In this document: in pieces, positions 8,725-16,700 of the stretch | Layout: each line of letters opens with the position of its first letter | Position numbering within the stretch: position 1 is the first letter of the stretch | NCBI RefSeq assembly: GCF_900091605.1 | Contig: NZ_FMCQ01000007.1 | Span: 182,685-246,684 of the forward strand | Direction: 5' to 3' | From: Micromonospora tulbaghiae | Lineage (GTDB): Bacteria > Actinomycetota > Actinomycetes > Mycobacteriales > Micromonosporaceae | DNA: 64,000 nucleotides | Program-made: the position numbers and the translations under genes | Notes under the pieces: model-generated | Databases searched by the model: none | The model's input: only the letters and a program-made list of their open reading frames with translations | What the model was told of the DNA's origin: nothing

Positions 8725-9699
8725 CTACTGCTGCTGGATGAGGCGGTCGAAGTCGGGTCGCCGGTCGAGGACGCGGTACTTCTGGGCCAGCGTCGCCAGT
8801 TGCTCCAGGCCGGCCCGGTCGAGCTCCCACCCGAACGCCGGGAGCCGTACCGAGTCCGCCACCGGCTCCGGAAGCTCGAGGTTGTCCTTGATGGCCTGTC
8901 GGAGGTCCTTCTCGTTCGCCGGATCCTTGGCCCAGGTGAGCGTCTTCTTCATCGCCGCCGAGAAGTCCGCGACCAGCTCGGCGTCGGAGTCCCTCAGCTT
9001 GCTCGACGTGATCGTCGTCAGGGTGGTGAGCCCGGGCACGGTGGCCTGGTACGGGGCGACAACGAGAACGTCACCGCGCTTGCGCATCTGGGTGATGAAC
9101 GGCTCGGTCACCCAGGCGGCGTCGATGTTGCCGGCCGCGAGCTGGGCCGGCGCGTCCGGGAAGGCCACCTCGACGAACTTCACCTTGGCGGGATCGCCGC
9201 CGTCCTTCTCGACCGCCGCCATGATCGTGACGTCGCCGGCCGCGCCCAGGCTGTTGACCGACACCTTGCGCCCCGCGAGCTGGGCCGGCCGGGTGATGCC
9301 GGACTTCGCCGACGCGACCACGGCGTTGATGTCGTCACCGTCGGCATAGGACGACGCGTAGTTCCCGATGATCACCACACCGAGGTTCTGCAGGTCGGCA
9401 CGGAACGGGCCGAACGGCTGACCGATGGCGAAGTCGATGTCGCCGTTGATCAGCGCCGGGATGGCCTGTGCGCCGCCCTGTGCGGGCACCACCTCCACGT
9501 CGAGCCCCTGCTCCCGGAAGATGCCCGCCTTGATGCCACCCCACAGCGCGGCGGTCTCGCTGATCGGCAGCGCCGCCACGCGGACCTTCCGCAGGTCGCC
9601 GCTCGCCCCGGGGGACGGATCGGTGGCGTCGGAGTCCGTACAGCCGGTCAGGGCGATCGTGAGGCCGGCGAGAACAGCGAGGGCGGTGACCTTCTTCAT
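8725..9699 (-). CDS. ABC transporter substrate-binding lipoprotein, SsuA/NMT1-like
   Basis: The 324-residue extracytoplasmic binding protein begins with a lipoprotein signal ending in the lipobox A-L-T-G-C (Cys at residue 20), so it is anchored outside the membrane by a lipid. The mature part has the type-2 periplasmic-binding fold signs of the SsuA/THI5/NMT1 group: V-R-V-A-A-L-P-I-S-E-T-A-A, G-I-F-R-E-Q-G-L-D-V-E, G-D-I-D-F-A-I-G-Q-P and L-A-A-G-N-I-D-A-A-W-V-T-E-P. The ATG at 9699 is chosen because the signal peptide starts there, with GGAAGG upstream. It is the first gene of the transporter operon, facing a divergent flavin monooxygenase operon, so the ligand may be that monooxygenase's substrate (inference). 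Confidence 0.9.
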   Translation of the reverse strand: MKKVTALAVLAGLTIALTGCTDSDATDPSPGASGDLRKVRVAALPISETAALWGGIKAGIFREQGLDVEVVPAQGGAQAIPALINGDIDFAIGQPFGPFRADLQNLGVVIIGNYASSYADGDDINAVVASAKSGITRPAQLAGRKVSVNSLGAAGDVTIMAAVEKDGGDPAKVKFVEVAFPDAPAQLAAGNIDAAWVTEPFITQMRKRGDVLVVAPYQATVPGLTTLTTITSSKLRDSDAELVADFSAAMKKTLTWAKDPANEKDLRQAIKDNLELPEPVADSVRLPAFGWELDRAGLEQLATLAQKYRVLDRRPDFDRLIQQQ

Positions 9700-9802
9700 G
9701 GACGAGCCCTTCCGTGCGAAGCGCTGGTGCATCCGGAGGAGTGAGGGCCGGCGAGGAGAGGTGAACCATCCGACCGCGTCGATCAGCGTCATGCAGAGAT
9801 GA

Positions 9803-9813
9803 TTGATTGTCAA
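9803..9813. promoter_or_regulatory. Short palindrome and -35-like box in the divergent intergenic region
   Basis: TTGA-TTG-TCAA is a perfect palindrome in the AT-richer middle of the 240-base gap between the transporter and monooxygenase operons. Its left-strand reading also gives TTGACA facing the binding-protein gene, without a convincing -10. It could be the operator of the MarR protein encoded at 11175. Confidence 0.3.
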
Positions 9814-9873
9814 GAATTCCGATAAGGCGAATCGCAATGCGGGACGAGTGGTCGGCCTCGATGTAAATACGTC

Positions 9874-9902
9874 TTGACGCGTGACGATTTTGTGACCAAA
9901 CT
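9874..9902 (+). promoter_or_regulatory. Candidate promoter of the flavin monooxygenase operon
   Basis: TTGACG (9874-9879), a 17-base spacer and CAAACT (9897-9902) give a plausible sigma-70-type promoter 38 bases before the TTG start at 9940. The -35 is good and the -10 is weak. Confidence 0.35.
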
Positions 9903-9939
9903 GTGTGGTTGGTGGTGCGGCGGCGGAGGGAGCGACGAC

Positions 9940-11178
9940 TTGGCGATCGTGATCGTGGGCGCTGGTATCGGTGGCCTCACCACCGCGCTCAGCCTGCATC
10001 GGGCCGGCTTCCGGGACATCGCCGTCTACGAGCGCGCCGCCGCGCTGCGCCCACTCGGCGTCGGGATCAATCTGCTTCCGCACGCCGTCCGAGAGCTGAC
10101 CGAATTGGGTCTCGGTGAACGCGTGGAAAGGCTCGGCGCCGCCCCCGGCACATTGGCGTACTACAACCGGCACGGTCAGCAGATCTGGAGCGAACCCCGC
10201 GGGCTGGACGCCAGATATCGCTGGCCGCAGCTTTCCGTGCACCGCGGCCGGTTCCAGATGGAACTGCTCACCGCCGTGCGGGAACGGCTGGGGGCCGACG
10301 CGGTGCGCACCGGGCACCGGCTCGTCGGCGTCCGGGACGGCGTCGCCCGCTTCGAGACCGCAGCGGGGGAGGCGAGCGTCGCGGGCGACCTGATCGTCGG
10401 AGCGGACGGCATCCACTCCGAGCTGCGCCGGCACCATCAGCCCGGCGAGGGGCCGCCGATCTGGAACGGGCTGACACTGTGGCGGGGCACCGCTCGGGCG
10501 CCCGGATTCCTGGACGGGCGAACCATGATCATGGCAGGGGACGCGGAGCAGAAGTTCGTCGCGTACCCGATCGGCGCCGGCCTGATCAATGTCGTCGCGG
10601 AGCGGCGCGGGCCCGGTTTCGCCGGGCCGAACGCGGACTGGAACCGGGCGGTCGACCCCGCGCCGGTCGTCGCGCTCTTCGCGGGCTGGCGTTTCCCGTG
10701 GCTCGACGTGCCGGAACTGCTGGCCGCCGCCGACGAGATCCTCGAATACCCCATGGTGGACCGCGACCCGATCGACACGTGGACCCACGGGAACACCACG
10801 CTGCTCGGCGACGCGGCGCACCCGATGTATCCGAACGGCTCCAACGGGGCGTCGCAGGCGATCCTGGACGCGCGTACCCTCGCCTTCCACCTCGCCACCG
10901 CGCCGACGGTCGGGCAGGCGCTCGGCGCCTACGAGGCGGATCGGCGTCCGGCGACCACAGCGCTCGTGTTGAGCAACCGGCGGCAGGGCCCGGAACAGGT
11001 GATGGTGCTCGCCCGCGAGCGCGCGCCGGACGGGTTCGACCACATCCACGACATCATTCCGCCGGAGGAGCTCACCGAGATCGCCACCGGGTACAAGAAG
11101 GCGGCCGGCTTCCTGCCCGCCGACCTCAACGAACGGGCCTCCCTGACGCCGACGGTCTTCTCGGGCGTCCTGCCGTGA
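9940..11178 (+). CDS. FAD-dependent monooxygenase, salicylate-hydroxylase/UbiH-like
   Basis: The 412-residue flavoprotein probably hydroxylates a small aromatic or cyclic compound using NAD(P)H and oxygen. The N-terminal FAD-binding motif is V-I-V-G-A-G-I-G-G-L, the class A middle motif appears as L-I-V-G-A-D-G-I-H-S, and the second FAD motif is L-L-G-D-A-A-H-P-M-Y-P. I chose the TTG at 9940 (GGAGGG 10 bases upstream) because it leaves the dinucleotide fold at the N-terminus; a longer form from TTG 9874 adds 22 residues with no family match. The stop overlaps the MarR start by GTGA. It diverges from the uptake operon, which may import its substrate. P-M-Y-P-N-G-S-N-G-A-S-Q is typical of this actinobacterial subgroup. 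Confidence 0.88.
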   Translation: MAIVIVGAGIGGLTTALSLHRAGFRDIAVYERAAALRPLGVGINLLPHAVRELTELGLGERVERLGAAPGTLAYYNRHGQQIWSEPRGLDARYRWPQLSVHRGRFQMELLTAVRERLGADAVRTGHRLVGVRDGVARFETAAGEASVAGDLIVGADGIHSELRRHHQPGEGPPIWNGLTLWRGTARAPGFLDGRTMIMAGDAEQKFVAYPIGAGLINVVAERRGPGFAGPNADWNRAVDPAPVVALFAGWRFPWLDVPELLAAADEILEYPMVDRDPIDTWTHGNTTLLGDAAHPMYPNGSNGASQAILDARTLAFHLATAPTVGQALGAYEADRRPATTALVLSNRRQGPEQVMVLARERAPDGFDHIHDIIPPEELTEIATGYKKAAGFLPADLNERASLTPTVFSGVLP

Positions 11179-11642
11179 CCGGCTCGGAAGCGACCGAGCT
11201 GGACGCCGCGCGACTGGCGTCGGTGATCTCACCGCTGCGCCGCACGCTGCTCGCCGCCGCCCGGGCCGCCGAGCACCTGCCGGAGATCCCGGACGCGCAG
11301 ATCGAGATCGTGCGGGCCCTGCCCCGGGGCACCGTCTCCGGTCCCGGTGAGCTGGCCGAACGGCTCCGCCTGAGCCGCTCGACGGTCAGCAACCTGCTCA
11401 CCACGATGGAGGGCAAGGGTCTCGTCGAGCGCCGTCCCCGTCCCGGCAACCACCGCCACGTCGACGTCCTCGCCACCCCGAAGGCCCTCGACCTGTTCGA
11501 CCGCTTCGACCTCGCGAGCGGAGACCTGGTCGCCCGCGCCGCGGCCACCCTGCCCGCGGCGGACCGGGCGGCCCTCGCCGCCGCGGTGCCCGCGCTGGAA
11601 CGCCTGCGCGACGCCCTCGCACAGACCAAGGACACCCCATGA
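11175..11642 (+). CDS. MarR-family transcriptional regulator
   Basis: The 155-residue winged-helix protein has its HTH at about 56-80 (G-E-L-A-E-R-L-R-L-S-R-S-T-V-S-N-L-L) and the wing at V-E-R-R-P-R-P-G-N-H-R-H-V-D-V. The flanking helices fit the MarR dimer fold. GTG 11175 overlaps the monooxygenase stop (GTGA), and its own end overlaps the next ATG by four bases, so the three genes are one translationally coupled operon. MarR proteins usually repress adjacent catabolic or efflux genes and release DNA on binding a phenolic ligand. The likely target is the divergent region at 9700-9939. Confidence 0.85.
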   Translation: MTGSEATELDAARLASVISPLRRTLLAAARAAEHLPEIPDAQIEIVRALPRGTVSGPGELAERLRLSRSTVSNLLTTMEGKGLVERRPRPGNHRHVDVLATPKALDLFDRFDLASGDLVARAAATLPAADRAALAAAVPALERLRDALAQTKDTP

Positions 11643-12136
11643 GTACGCGCCGACCCGCCGGTCCGGGGCCGTTGCGCGCCTTACCGGTTCCCGGTCTGGA
11701 GGCCGCGTTCGAGGTGGAGGCCCGGCTCGGCGCGCTGGAGGACCACGGGACGACCCGCGCGGGCCACCGTCGCGTCGTGCCGATCGTCGGCGGCCGGGTC
11801 ACCGGCCTGTTCGAGGCCGACATCCTTCCCGGCGGTGCCGACTGGCAGGTGGTCCGCCCCGACGGCGCGATCGAGATCGACACGCGCTACTCGGCGCGCA
11901 CCGCGGACGGCGGTCACGTCTACATCCGGACGTTCGGCGTCCGCAGCGGACGCCCGGAGGTCCTCGACGCGCTGCTGCGCGGCGAGGAGGTCGACCCGGC
12001 CGAGTACTACTTCCGGCTGGGCGTACGACTGGAGACGTCGGTGCCCGCGCTGGCCGTGCTGGAGCAGTGCGTCTTCGTGGCGTCGGCGATCCGCGAGGCC
12101 GACCGGGTGCGCTACACCGCCTACCGCGTCACGTAG
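11639..12136 (+). CDS. DUF3237 domain protein
   Basis: The 165-residue cytosolic protein carries the DUF3237 pattern throughout: R-R-V-V-P-I-V-G-G-R-V-T-G-L-F, V-L-P-like G-G-A-D-W-Q-V-V-R-P-D-G, and I-E-I-D-T-R-Y-S. Members are often near aromatic-compound degradation genes, but their reaction is not established. The ATG overlaps the MarR stop by ATGA. Codon 15 is TTA (11681-11683), rare in such GC-rich genomes. It is the third gene of the monooxygenase operon and converges on the CoA ligase gene. Confidence 0.8.
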   Translation: MSTRRPAGPGPLRALPVPGLEAAFEVEARLGALEDHGTTRAGHRRVVPIVGGRVTGLFEADILPGGADWQVVRPDGAIEIDTRYSARTADGGHVYIRTFGVRSGRPEVLDALLRGEEVDPAEYYFRLGVRLETSVPALAVLEQCVFVASAIREADRVRYTAYRVT

Positions 12137-12138
12137 GT

Positions 12139-12173
12139 GTGAGCCGGCACCGCGCGAGGATCCGGCGGCTCAC
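12139..12173. terminator. Weak hairpin between convergent genes
   Basis: GTGAGCCG (12139-12146) and CGGCTCAC (12166-12173) can pair across 19 bases; the right arm overlaps the stop of the leftward ligase gene. It is plausible as a terminator for the DUF3237 operon. Confidence 0.45.
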
Positions 12174-13603
12174 CTGATCGTCATGTAGGCCAGGGCACGC
12201 TTGTCCGGCTTACCGCTCGGCGCCACCGGAACCCGCTCGATCGGCTGGATGCTCTGCGGGACCGACGCCTCGCCCAGCGCCTCCGCCACCACCGCACGCA
12301 GCCGCCCGGCGTCCGGCACGCAACCGGCGGCCGGCACCACGTACGCGTGCACCGCCTCCCCGGTCACGTCGTCGGGACGGCCGACGACGTACGCCTCGGC
12401 GACAGTGGGGTCCGCGGCGAGGATCCGCTCGATCGGGCCGGCGTACACCAGGTTGGCCTGCACGATGACGACGTCCCGGATCCGGCCGAGCAGGTGCAGG
12501 TAGCCGTCGCCGTCCAGCCGGGCCAGGTCGCGGGTGCGGACCCAGCCGTCCACGAACACCTCGGCGGTCTCGACCGGATCGTTCCAGTAGGCGGCCGACT
12601 GCGCCGGTGTCCGGACGAACAGTTCCCCCTCGGAGGCGGGACGGCCGTCGGCGTCCCGGATGGACAGCGTGGTCACCGGGGGAGGCCGGCCGACCGAGGC
12701 GAGCGCGGCCGGGGACGCCAGCATCTCGGCCGGCGTCACCATTGTGATCATGCCGGTCTCGGTCTGGCCGTAGCCGTGGAAGACGACGGGGCCGAGCACG
12801 TCGAGCGCCTCGGCGAGCCGGCCCGGTGGGAGCGGGGAGCCGGAGACCAGCAGGGCCCGCAGGCTGCTCAGGTCGGCCGGATCGGTGCGCTGGTCCCGCA
12901 CGAGCTGGTTCAGCTTGCCCACGGTGATCACGCTCGCGGTCGCCCGGTGCCGGGCGATCATTCCCGGGAAACCGGCGGGCCGGGCCGCGACCAGGGTGCC
13001 ACCGGCGGCCAGGGTGAGGATGCCGTACTCCAGCATCACCTGGCTGCTGAGCGAACCGAAGACGAGATAGCGCTGGAGCCGGGTGGCGAGGTCCGCGACC
13101 GCCGGCGGCCAGCGATCCGGGTACGGCGCCCAGGCCGCGCTCATCGCCGCGTACGTCTGCGCGCAGCCCTTCGGGCTGCCGGTGCTGCCGCTGGTCCAGA
13201 TGATCCGGGCGACGTCGTCCGGGCGTCCGGCGGCGATCAGCGGCCTTCCGTCGTCGGGGGTCCGCGCCAGCTCGGCCGCCCGCGCGTCGTCGACCAGCAG
13301 CGTGGTGCCGCCGAGCTGCCAGGCGCGGTGCGCCGGGCTCAGGTCGGGGCGGATCCCGGAGACCCGGGCGCCGACCGCGAACGCCGCGATGATCGTCGCG
13401 AACGCCTCCGCGGTGACGCCGAGCCGCAGGGCCACCCCGACGCCGGGGCCGGCGCCGGCGGCCCGGAGGCCGGCGGTGATGCGACGGACCATCCGGTACA
13501 GCTGGGCGGTGGTGACGATCCGGTCGCCCTCCTCGAAGACCGGCCGGTCGTCGCCGGCGGCGAGCAGGTCCAGCACGGGCTGGGGCCAGACCTCAGCCGG
13601 CAT
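12170..13603 (-). CDS. AMP-binding acyl/aryl-CoA ligase
   Basis: The 477-residue adenylate-forming enzyme should activate a carboxylic acid with ATP and transfer it to CoA or another thiol. The A3 motif is W-T-S-G-S-T-G-S-P-K-G, the A5 region F-H-G-Y-G-Q-T-E-T-G-M, the A7/A8 region V-R-T-R-D-L-A-R-L-D-G-D-G-Y-L and G-R-I-R-D-V-V, and the C-terminal catalytic Lys lies in P-S-G-K-P-D-K-R-A-L. It is somewhat short for the family because the N-terminal domain is compact. The ATG overlaps the preceding flavoprotein by 11 bases, so the two are one operon. With an ammonia-lyase across the divergent promoter, a cinnamate- or coumarate-type acid is an attractive substrate (inference). Confidence 0.85.
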   Translation of the reverse strand: MPAEVWPQPVLDLLAAGDDRPVFEEGDRIVTTAQLYRMVRRITAGLRAAGAGPGVGVALRLGVTAEAFATIIAAFAVGARVSGIRPDLSPAHRAWQLGGTTLLVDDARAAELARTPDDGRPLIAAGRPDDVARIIWTSGSTGSPKGCAQTYAAMSAAWAPYPDRWPPAVADLATRLQRYLVFGSLSSQVMLEYGILTLAAGGTLVAARPAGFPGMIARHRATASVITVGKLNQLVRDQRTDPADLSSLRALLVSGSPLPPGRLAEALDVLGPVVFHGYGQTETGMITMVTPAEMLASPAALASVGRPPPVTTLSIRDADGRPASEGELFVRTPAQSAAYWNDPVETAEVFVDGWVRTRDLARLDGDGYLHLLGRIRDVVIVQANLVYAGPIERILAADPTVAEAYVVGRPDDVTGEAVHAYVVPAAGCVPDAGRLRAVVAEALGEASVPQSIQPIERVPVAPSGKPDKRALAYMTIR

Positions 13604-15137
13604 CGGAGAGGACGCCCTTGACGAAGAGCACGAGCGGCTGGTGGTGGACGTCCGGCAGGTTCCAGTGGTTCTCCAGGTTCTCCGCGAGGTGGTGCACCGC
13701 GACGACCCGGCCGCCGCGGTGCACCCGGACGACCGGGTGCAGGTAGCTGGCGTCGTGCGCGTGCGCGGCGTCGTTCTCGGCGATCCGCGGCACCGTGATG
13801 TCGAAGGGGTCGACCTGGTCGTGGTCCGGCCCGTACTCCAGGGTGACCACGAACGCGAACGGTTCCGGGCCCAGGCCGCCGTCGTGCAGGTACGCGACCG
13901 GCACCTCCTCGTGGTACCGCGCGGTGTCGCCGGAGACGACGACGACGTCGCCGAGGACGGCGAACTGCTGCCACAGCGCCGAGGTGCGGTTGATCCGGGC
14001 GATGATCGCGTCGGTGATCGCCTCCGGGGTGACCTCCAGTGGCGCGGCCGGCCAGGCCGTGTCGTGGTGGCGGGCGTCGAGGATCCGGTGCAGGGCCCGC
14101 ACGCCGTACCGGAAGCCGTGGATGAACCCGTTGGTCGAGCGCTTGAAGTCGCGCTGCTGGGTGAGGGTGCCGGCGAAGTACAGGCCGGGGACGTTCACCG
14201 ACTCGTACGCCGAGGTCTGCTCGGGGAAGCGGTCGTTGATGACGAGCCGGGGCCGGGCGGACGGGTCGAAGATGCTCGCGTCGAACCGGAATCCGGTGCA
14301 GAGGATCACCCGGTCGTAGTCGATCTGCCGGATCGCCTCGACCGTGCGGGCGTACCGGAAGTCGATCCGGTAGCCGCCGTCGTCGCGCCGGGCGATCCGT
14401 TCCACGGTGCCGTCGAGGACCGCGTTCTGCGACTTGAGCTGGTACGTGTCGAGGAAGTTGTTGTTCACCGCACGCAGGTGCCCGACGTAGTGCGACTGCC
14501 ACGCCAGCTTGACCGAGTGCGGGCCGGCGACGTGGATGACGGCTGCGGTCTCGACGAGCGCGTCAGCGGTCTCGAAGGTGGAGTTGCCCTTGCCGATGAT
14601 GAGGACGCGCTGGTCGGTGAAGTCGTCCGGGTCGACGCTGACGGTGTCGTACCGTTCGGCGAGTTCGGCGCCGTCGATCGGCGGGACGTACAGCTGGGAC
14701 ACGCCGGTGGCGACGACGACGCGGCGGGCGGTGAGGGTGTCGTCGCCGGCGTGGACGGTGAACAGGTCGCCGTCGCGCGCGACCCGGGTGACCCGGGTGT
14801 CGTACCTGACCCGCAGGCCGCGGGCGAAGTCCGCGAGGTAGCGCACCAGGTCCGCGGCGTCCGGGAAGTAGCGCCGGCTGTAGTTCTTGAACAGCAGCGC
14901 CGGATCGTCGGTGAGCAGTGAGTTCCAGTCCGCGCGCAGGTTGAACTCCGGGTCGTCGGAGCCGGTCCAGACCTTGTTGATCGAGATGAGTTGCCGGTGC
15001 CGGGGATAGGTGGTGAAGAACGTGCCCGGCGTCGGGCCGGCCTCCAGGACCAGATGGTCGCGGCCGTCGCGCTCGAGCAGGTGAGCGAGCTGCAACCCGG
15101 CCGGTCCGGCTCCGATGATCAGATAGTCGAGCGTCAT
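13593..15137 (-). CDS. FAD-dependent oxidoreductase, FOXRED2-like (copy 1)
   Basis: The 514-residue flavoprotein of the group-B monooxygenase-like fold starts M-T-L-D-Y-L-I-I-G-A-G-P-A-G-L with an N-terminal FAD site. A second dinucleotide site, V-L-I-I-G-K-G-N-S-T-F-E, lies near residue 180, and A-V-N-N-N-F-L-D-T-Y-Q-L-K-S matches the FOXRED2-like family. ATG 15137 is preferred over one three codons upstream because the paralogue begins identically. It is a close paralogue of the gene at 16701; the two lie either side of the divergent promoter. The reaction is unknown; N- or C-oxygenation of an amino-acid-derived intermediate is possible. It leads the two-gene operon with the CoA ligase. Confidence 0.85.
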   Translation of the reverse strand: MTLDYLIIGAGPAGLQLAHLLERDGRDHLVLEAGPTPGTFFTTYPRHRQLISINKVWTGSDDPEFNLRADWNSLLTDDPALLFKNYSRRYFPDAADLVRYLADFARGLRVRYDTRVTRVARDGDLFTVHAGDDTLTARRVVVATGVSQLYVPPIDGAELAERYDTVSVDPDDFTDQRVLIIGKGNSTFETADALVETAAVIHVAGPHSVKLAWQSHYVGHLRAVNNNFLDTYQLKSQNAVLDGTVERIARRDDGGYRIDFRYARTVEAIRQIDYDRVILCTGFRFDASIFDPSARPRLVINDRFPEQTSAYESVNVPGLYFAGTLTQQRDFKRSTNGFIHGFRYGVRALHRILDARHHDTAWPAAPLEVTPEAITDAIIARINRTSALWQQFAVLGDVVVVSGDTARYHEEVPVAYLHDGGLGPEPFAFVVTLEYGPDHDQVDPFDITVPRIAENDAAHAHDASYLHPVVRVHRGGRVVAVHHLAENLENHWNLPDVHHQPLVLFVKGVLSDAG

Positions 15138-15159
15138 GCGCCGCAACGTAGCGACTCGA

Positions 15160-15177
15160 TCTCAGAGCGTTCTGAGA
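15160..15177. promoter_or_regulatory. Perfect operator-like palindrome in the divergent promoter
   Basis: TCTCAGA-GCGT-TCTGAGA, 7-bp perfect arms with a 4-base centre, lies in the 63-base gap between the copy-1 flavoprotein start and the ammonia-lyase start. It is well placed to control both operons. No regulator gene is immediately adjacent except the two-component pair at 21993. Confidence 0.6.
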
Positions 15178-15200
15178 ATTCGTCTCTAGGGTCCGATCGC

Positions 15201-16688
15201 ATGACGACAGAGGTGGACCTCGATGTCCCACTGCGGATCGCGGATCTCCGCGCCGCCCGTGACCCGATCAAAGTCGTGGTCGGACCGCAGGTCCGCGACC
15301 GGGTCACGGCCGCCCGTACGTTCCTGTCCGCGGTGCTCGGCGGCGACCGCGCGGTGTACGGCGCCACCACCGGCTTCGGCGCCCTCGTCGGGTACGCGGG
15401 CCGCGCCGACCTGCGCGACCAGGCCGACAACACGCTCGCCCACCTCGGCGCCGGTCAGGGCCCGGACCTCGACCCGGAGGTGGTCCGCGCGACGCTGCTG
15501 CTGCGGGCCGGTTCACTGGCCCGCGGCGCGTCGGGCGTGTCCCCGCACGTGATCGACGCCCTCGCGGCGGTGCTCGCGACCACCTTCGTCCCCGCGATGC
15601 CCCGGCTGGGCTCGGTCGGCGCCAGCGGTGACCTGATTCCGCTCGGCGCGGCAGCCCAGGCGTTACGGGGTCGCGGCCACGCCTACCTGGACGGGGTACG
15701 GATGCCCGCGGCCGAGGCGCTGAAGCTGGCCGGGCTCGAACCGCTGCCGCTGGACGGCCGGGACGCGCTCGCCCTGGTCAACGGCACATCCCTGACCACA
15801 ACGGCGACAGCGCTGGCGCTGCACGCGGCCCGCGCCGCACACCGGGCGGTCCAGGTGCTCACCTGCCTGCTCGCCGATCTGCTCGGCAGCGACACGCAGT
15901 TCCTCGACGCCCGGCTGCTGGCCGCGTACGGCCATCCGGGCGCGATCGACGTGGGCGCGCGGATGCGGCGGATCAGCGACGGACTCGTCGCGTCGGGCGG
16001 GCGTCCGCTGCAGGAGCCGTACAGCATCCGCTGCACGCCGCAACTGCTCGGCGCGGCCGAGGATGCCCTGCGCCACGTCGACGCCGTGGTGGCGGCCGAC
16101 CTCGCGAGCGTCACCGACAACCCGCTGTTCTTCCCCGACGACGACCTCGTGGTGCACGGCGGCAACTTCTTCGGGCAGCCGGCCGCGTTCGCCGCCGACG
16201 TGCTGTCGATGGTCGTGGCGCAGGTCGGCAACCTCGCCGAACGGCAACTGGATCTGCTCGTCGACCCGAACCGCAACGGCGGCCTGCCGCCGATGCTGGC
16301 CGCCGGCCCGGGACAGCAGCACGGGCTCCAGGGCGTGCAACTGGCGGCGACCGCGCTGGTCACCGAGATCCGCCGGGACACCATGCCCGCGAGCATGCAG
16401 AGCGTGCCGACCAACCTGCACAACCAGGACGTCGTCCCGCTCGGCACCCAGGCCGCGCTGCGGGCGCTGGACCAGGCCCGGCTGCTGCATCTCGTCGTCG
16501 GGTCGCTCGCGCTGGGGCTGCGCCAGGCGGCGTACGTGGGTGCGCGTACGCCGACCGCGTCCGGCTGCGCCGGGGCGCTCGCCGCGGTGGCCGCGGCCGT
16601 ACCGCCGGTCGACCCGGACCGGCCGCTTGACGGTGACGTGCGCCGCGCGGCCGACGTGATCGCGGATTTCTCCGTTTCTTTCTCCTGA
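15201..16688 (+). CDS. Aromatic amino acid ammonia-lyase (MIO enzyme, probably tyrosine or phenylalanine)
   Basis: The 495-residue enzyme should eliminate ammonia from an aromatic L-amino acid to give a cinnamate, or act as the related aminomutase. The MIO-forming A-S-G is at 141-143 within G-S-V-G-A-S-G-D-L, the catalytic loop Tyr at 53 is in V-Y-G-A-T-T-G-F-G, and P-Y-S-I-R-C-T-P-Q and H-N-Q-D-V-V-P-L-G are present. The last resembles tyrosine/phenylalanine lyases and lacks the Glu pattern of histidine lyases. The selectivity pair aligns as Ala80-His81; bacterial tyrosine lyases have His at the second position, so tyrosine is favoured. ATG 15201 follows a weak AGGG. Codon 155 is TTA. It is the first gene of a five-gene operon. 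Confidence 0.88.
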   Translation: MTTEVDLDVPLRIADLRAARDPIKVVVGPQVRDRVTAARTFLSAVLGGDRAVYGATTGFGALVGYAGRADLRDQADNTLAHLGAGQGPDLDPEVVRATLLLRAGSLARGASGVSPHVIDALAAVLATTFVPAMPRLGSVGASGDLIPLGAAAQALRGRGHAYLDGVRMPAAEALKLAGLEPLPLDGRDALALVNGTSLTTTATALALHAARAAHRAVQVLTCLLADLLGSDTQFLDARLLAAYGHPGAIDVGARMRRISDGLVASGGRPLQEPYSIRCTPQLLGAAEDALRHVDAVVAADLASVTDNPLFFPDDDLVVHGGNFFGQPAAFAADVLSMVVAQVGNLAERQLDLLVDPNRNGGLPPMLAAGPGQQHGLQGVQLAATALVTEIRRDTMPASMQSVPTNLHNQDVVPLGTQAALRALDQARLLHLVVGSLALGLRQAAYVGARTPTASGCAGALAAVAAAVPPVDPDRPLDGDVRRAADVIADFSVSFS

Positions 16689-16700
16689 GAGTGGGCGCAC

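Noticed and set aside
9700..11232. Extension of the binding-protein frame across the monooxygenase gene
   Set aside because: The lipoprotein signal and lipobox fix the start at 9699; the rest is antisense to a conserved flavoprotein.
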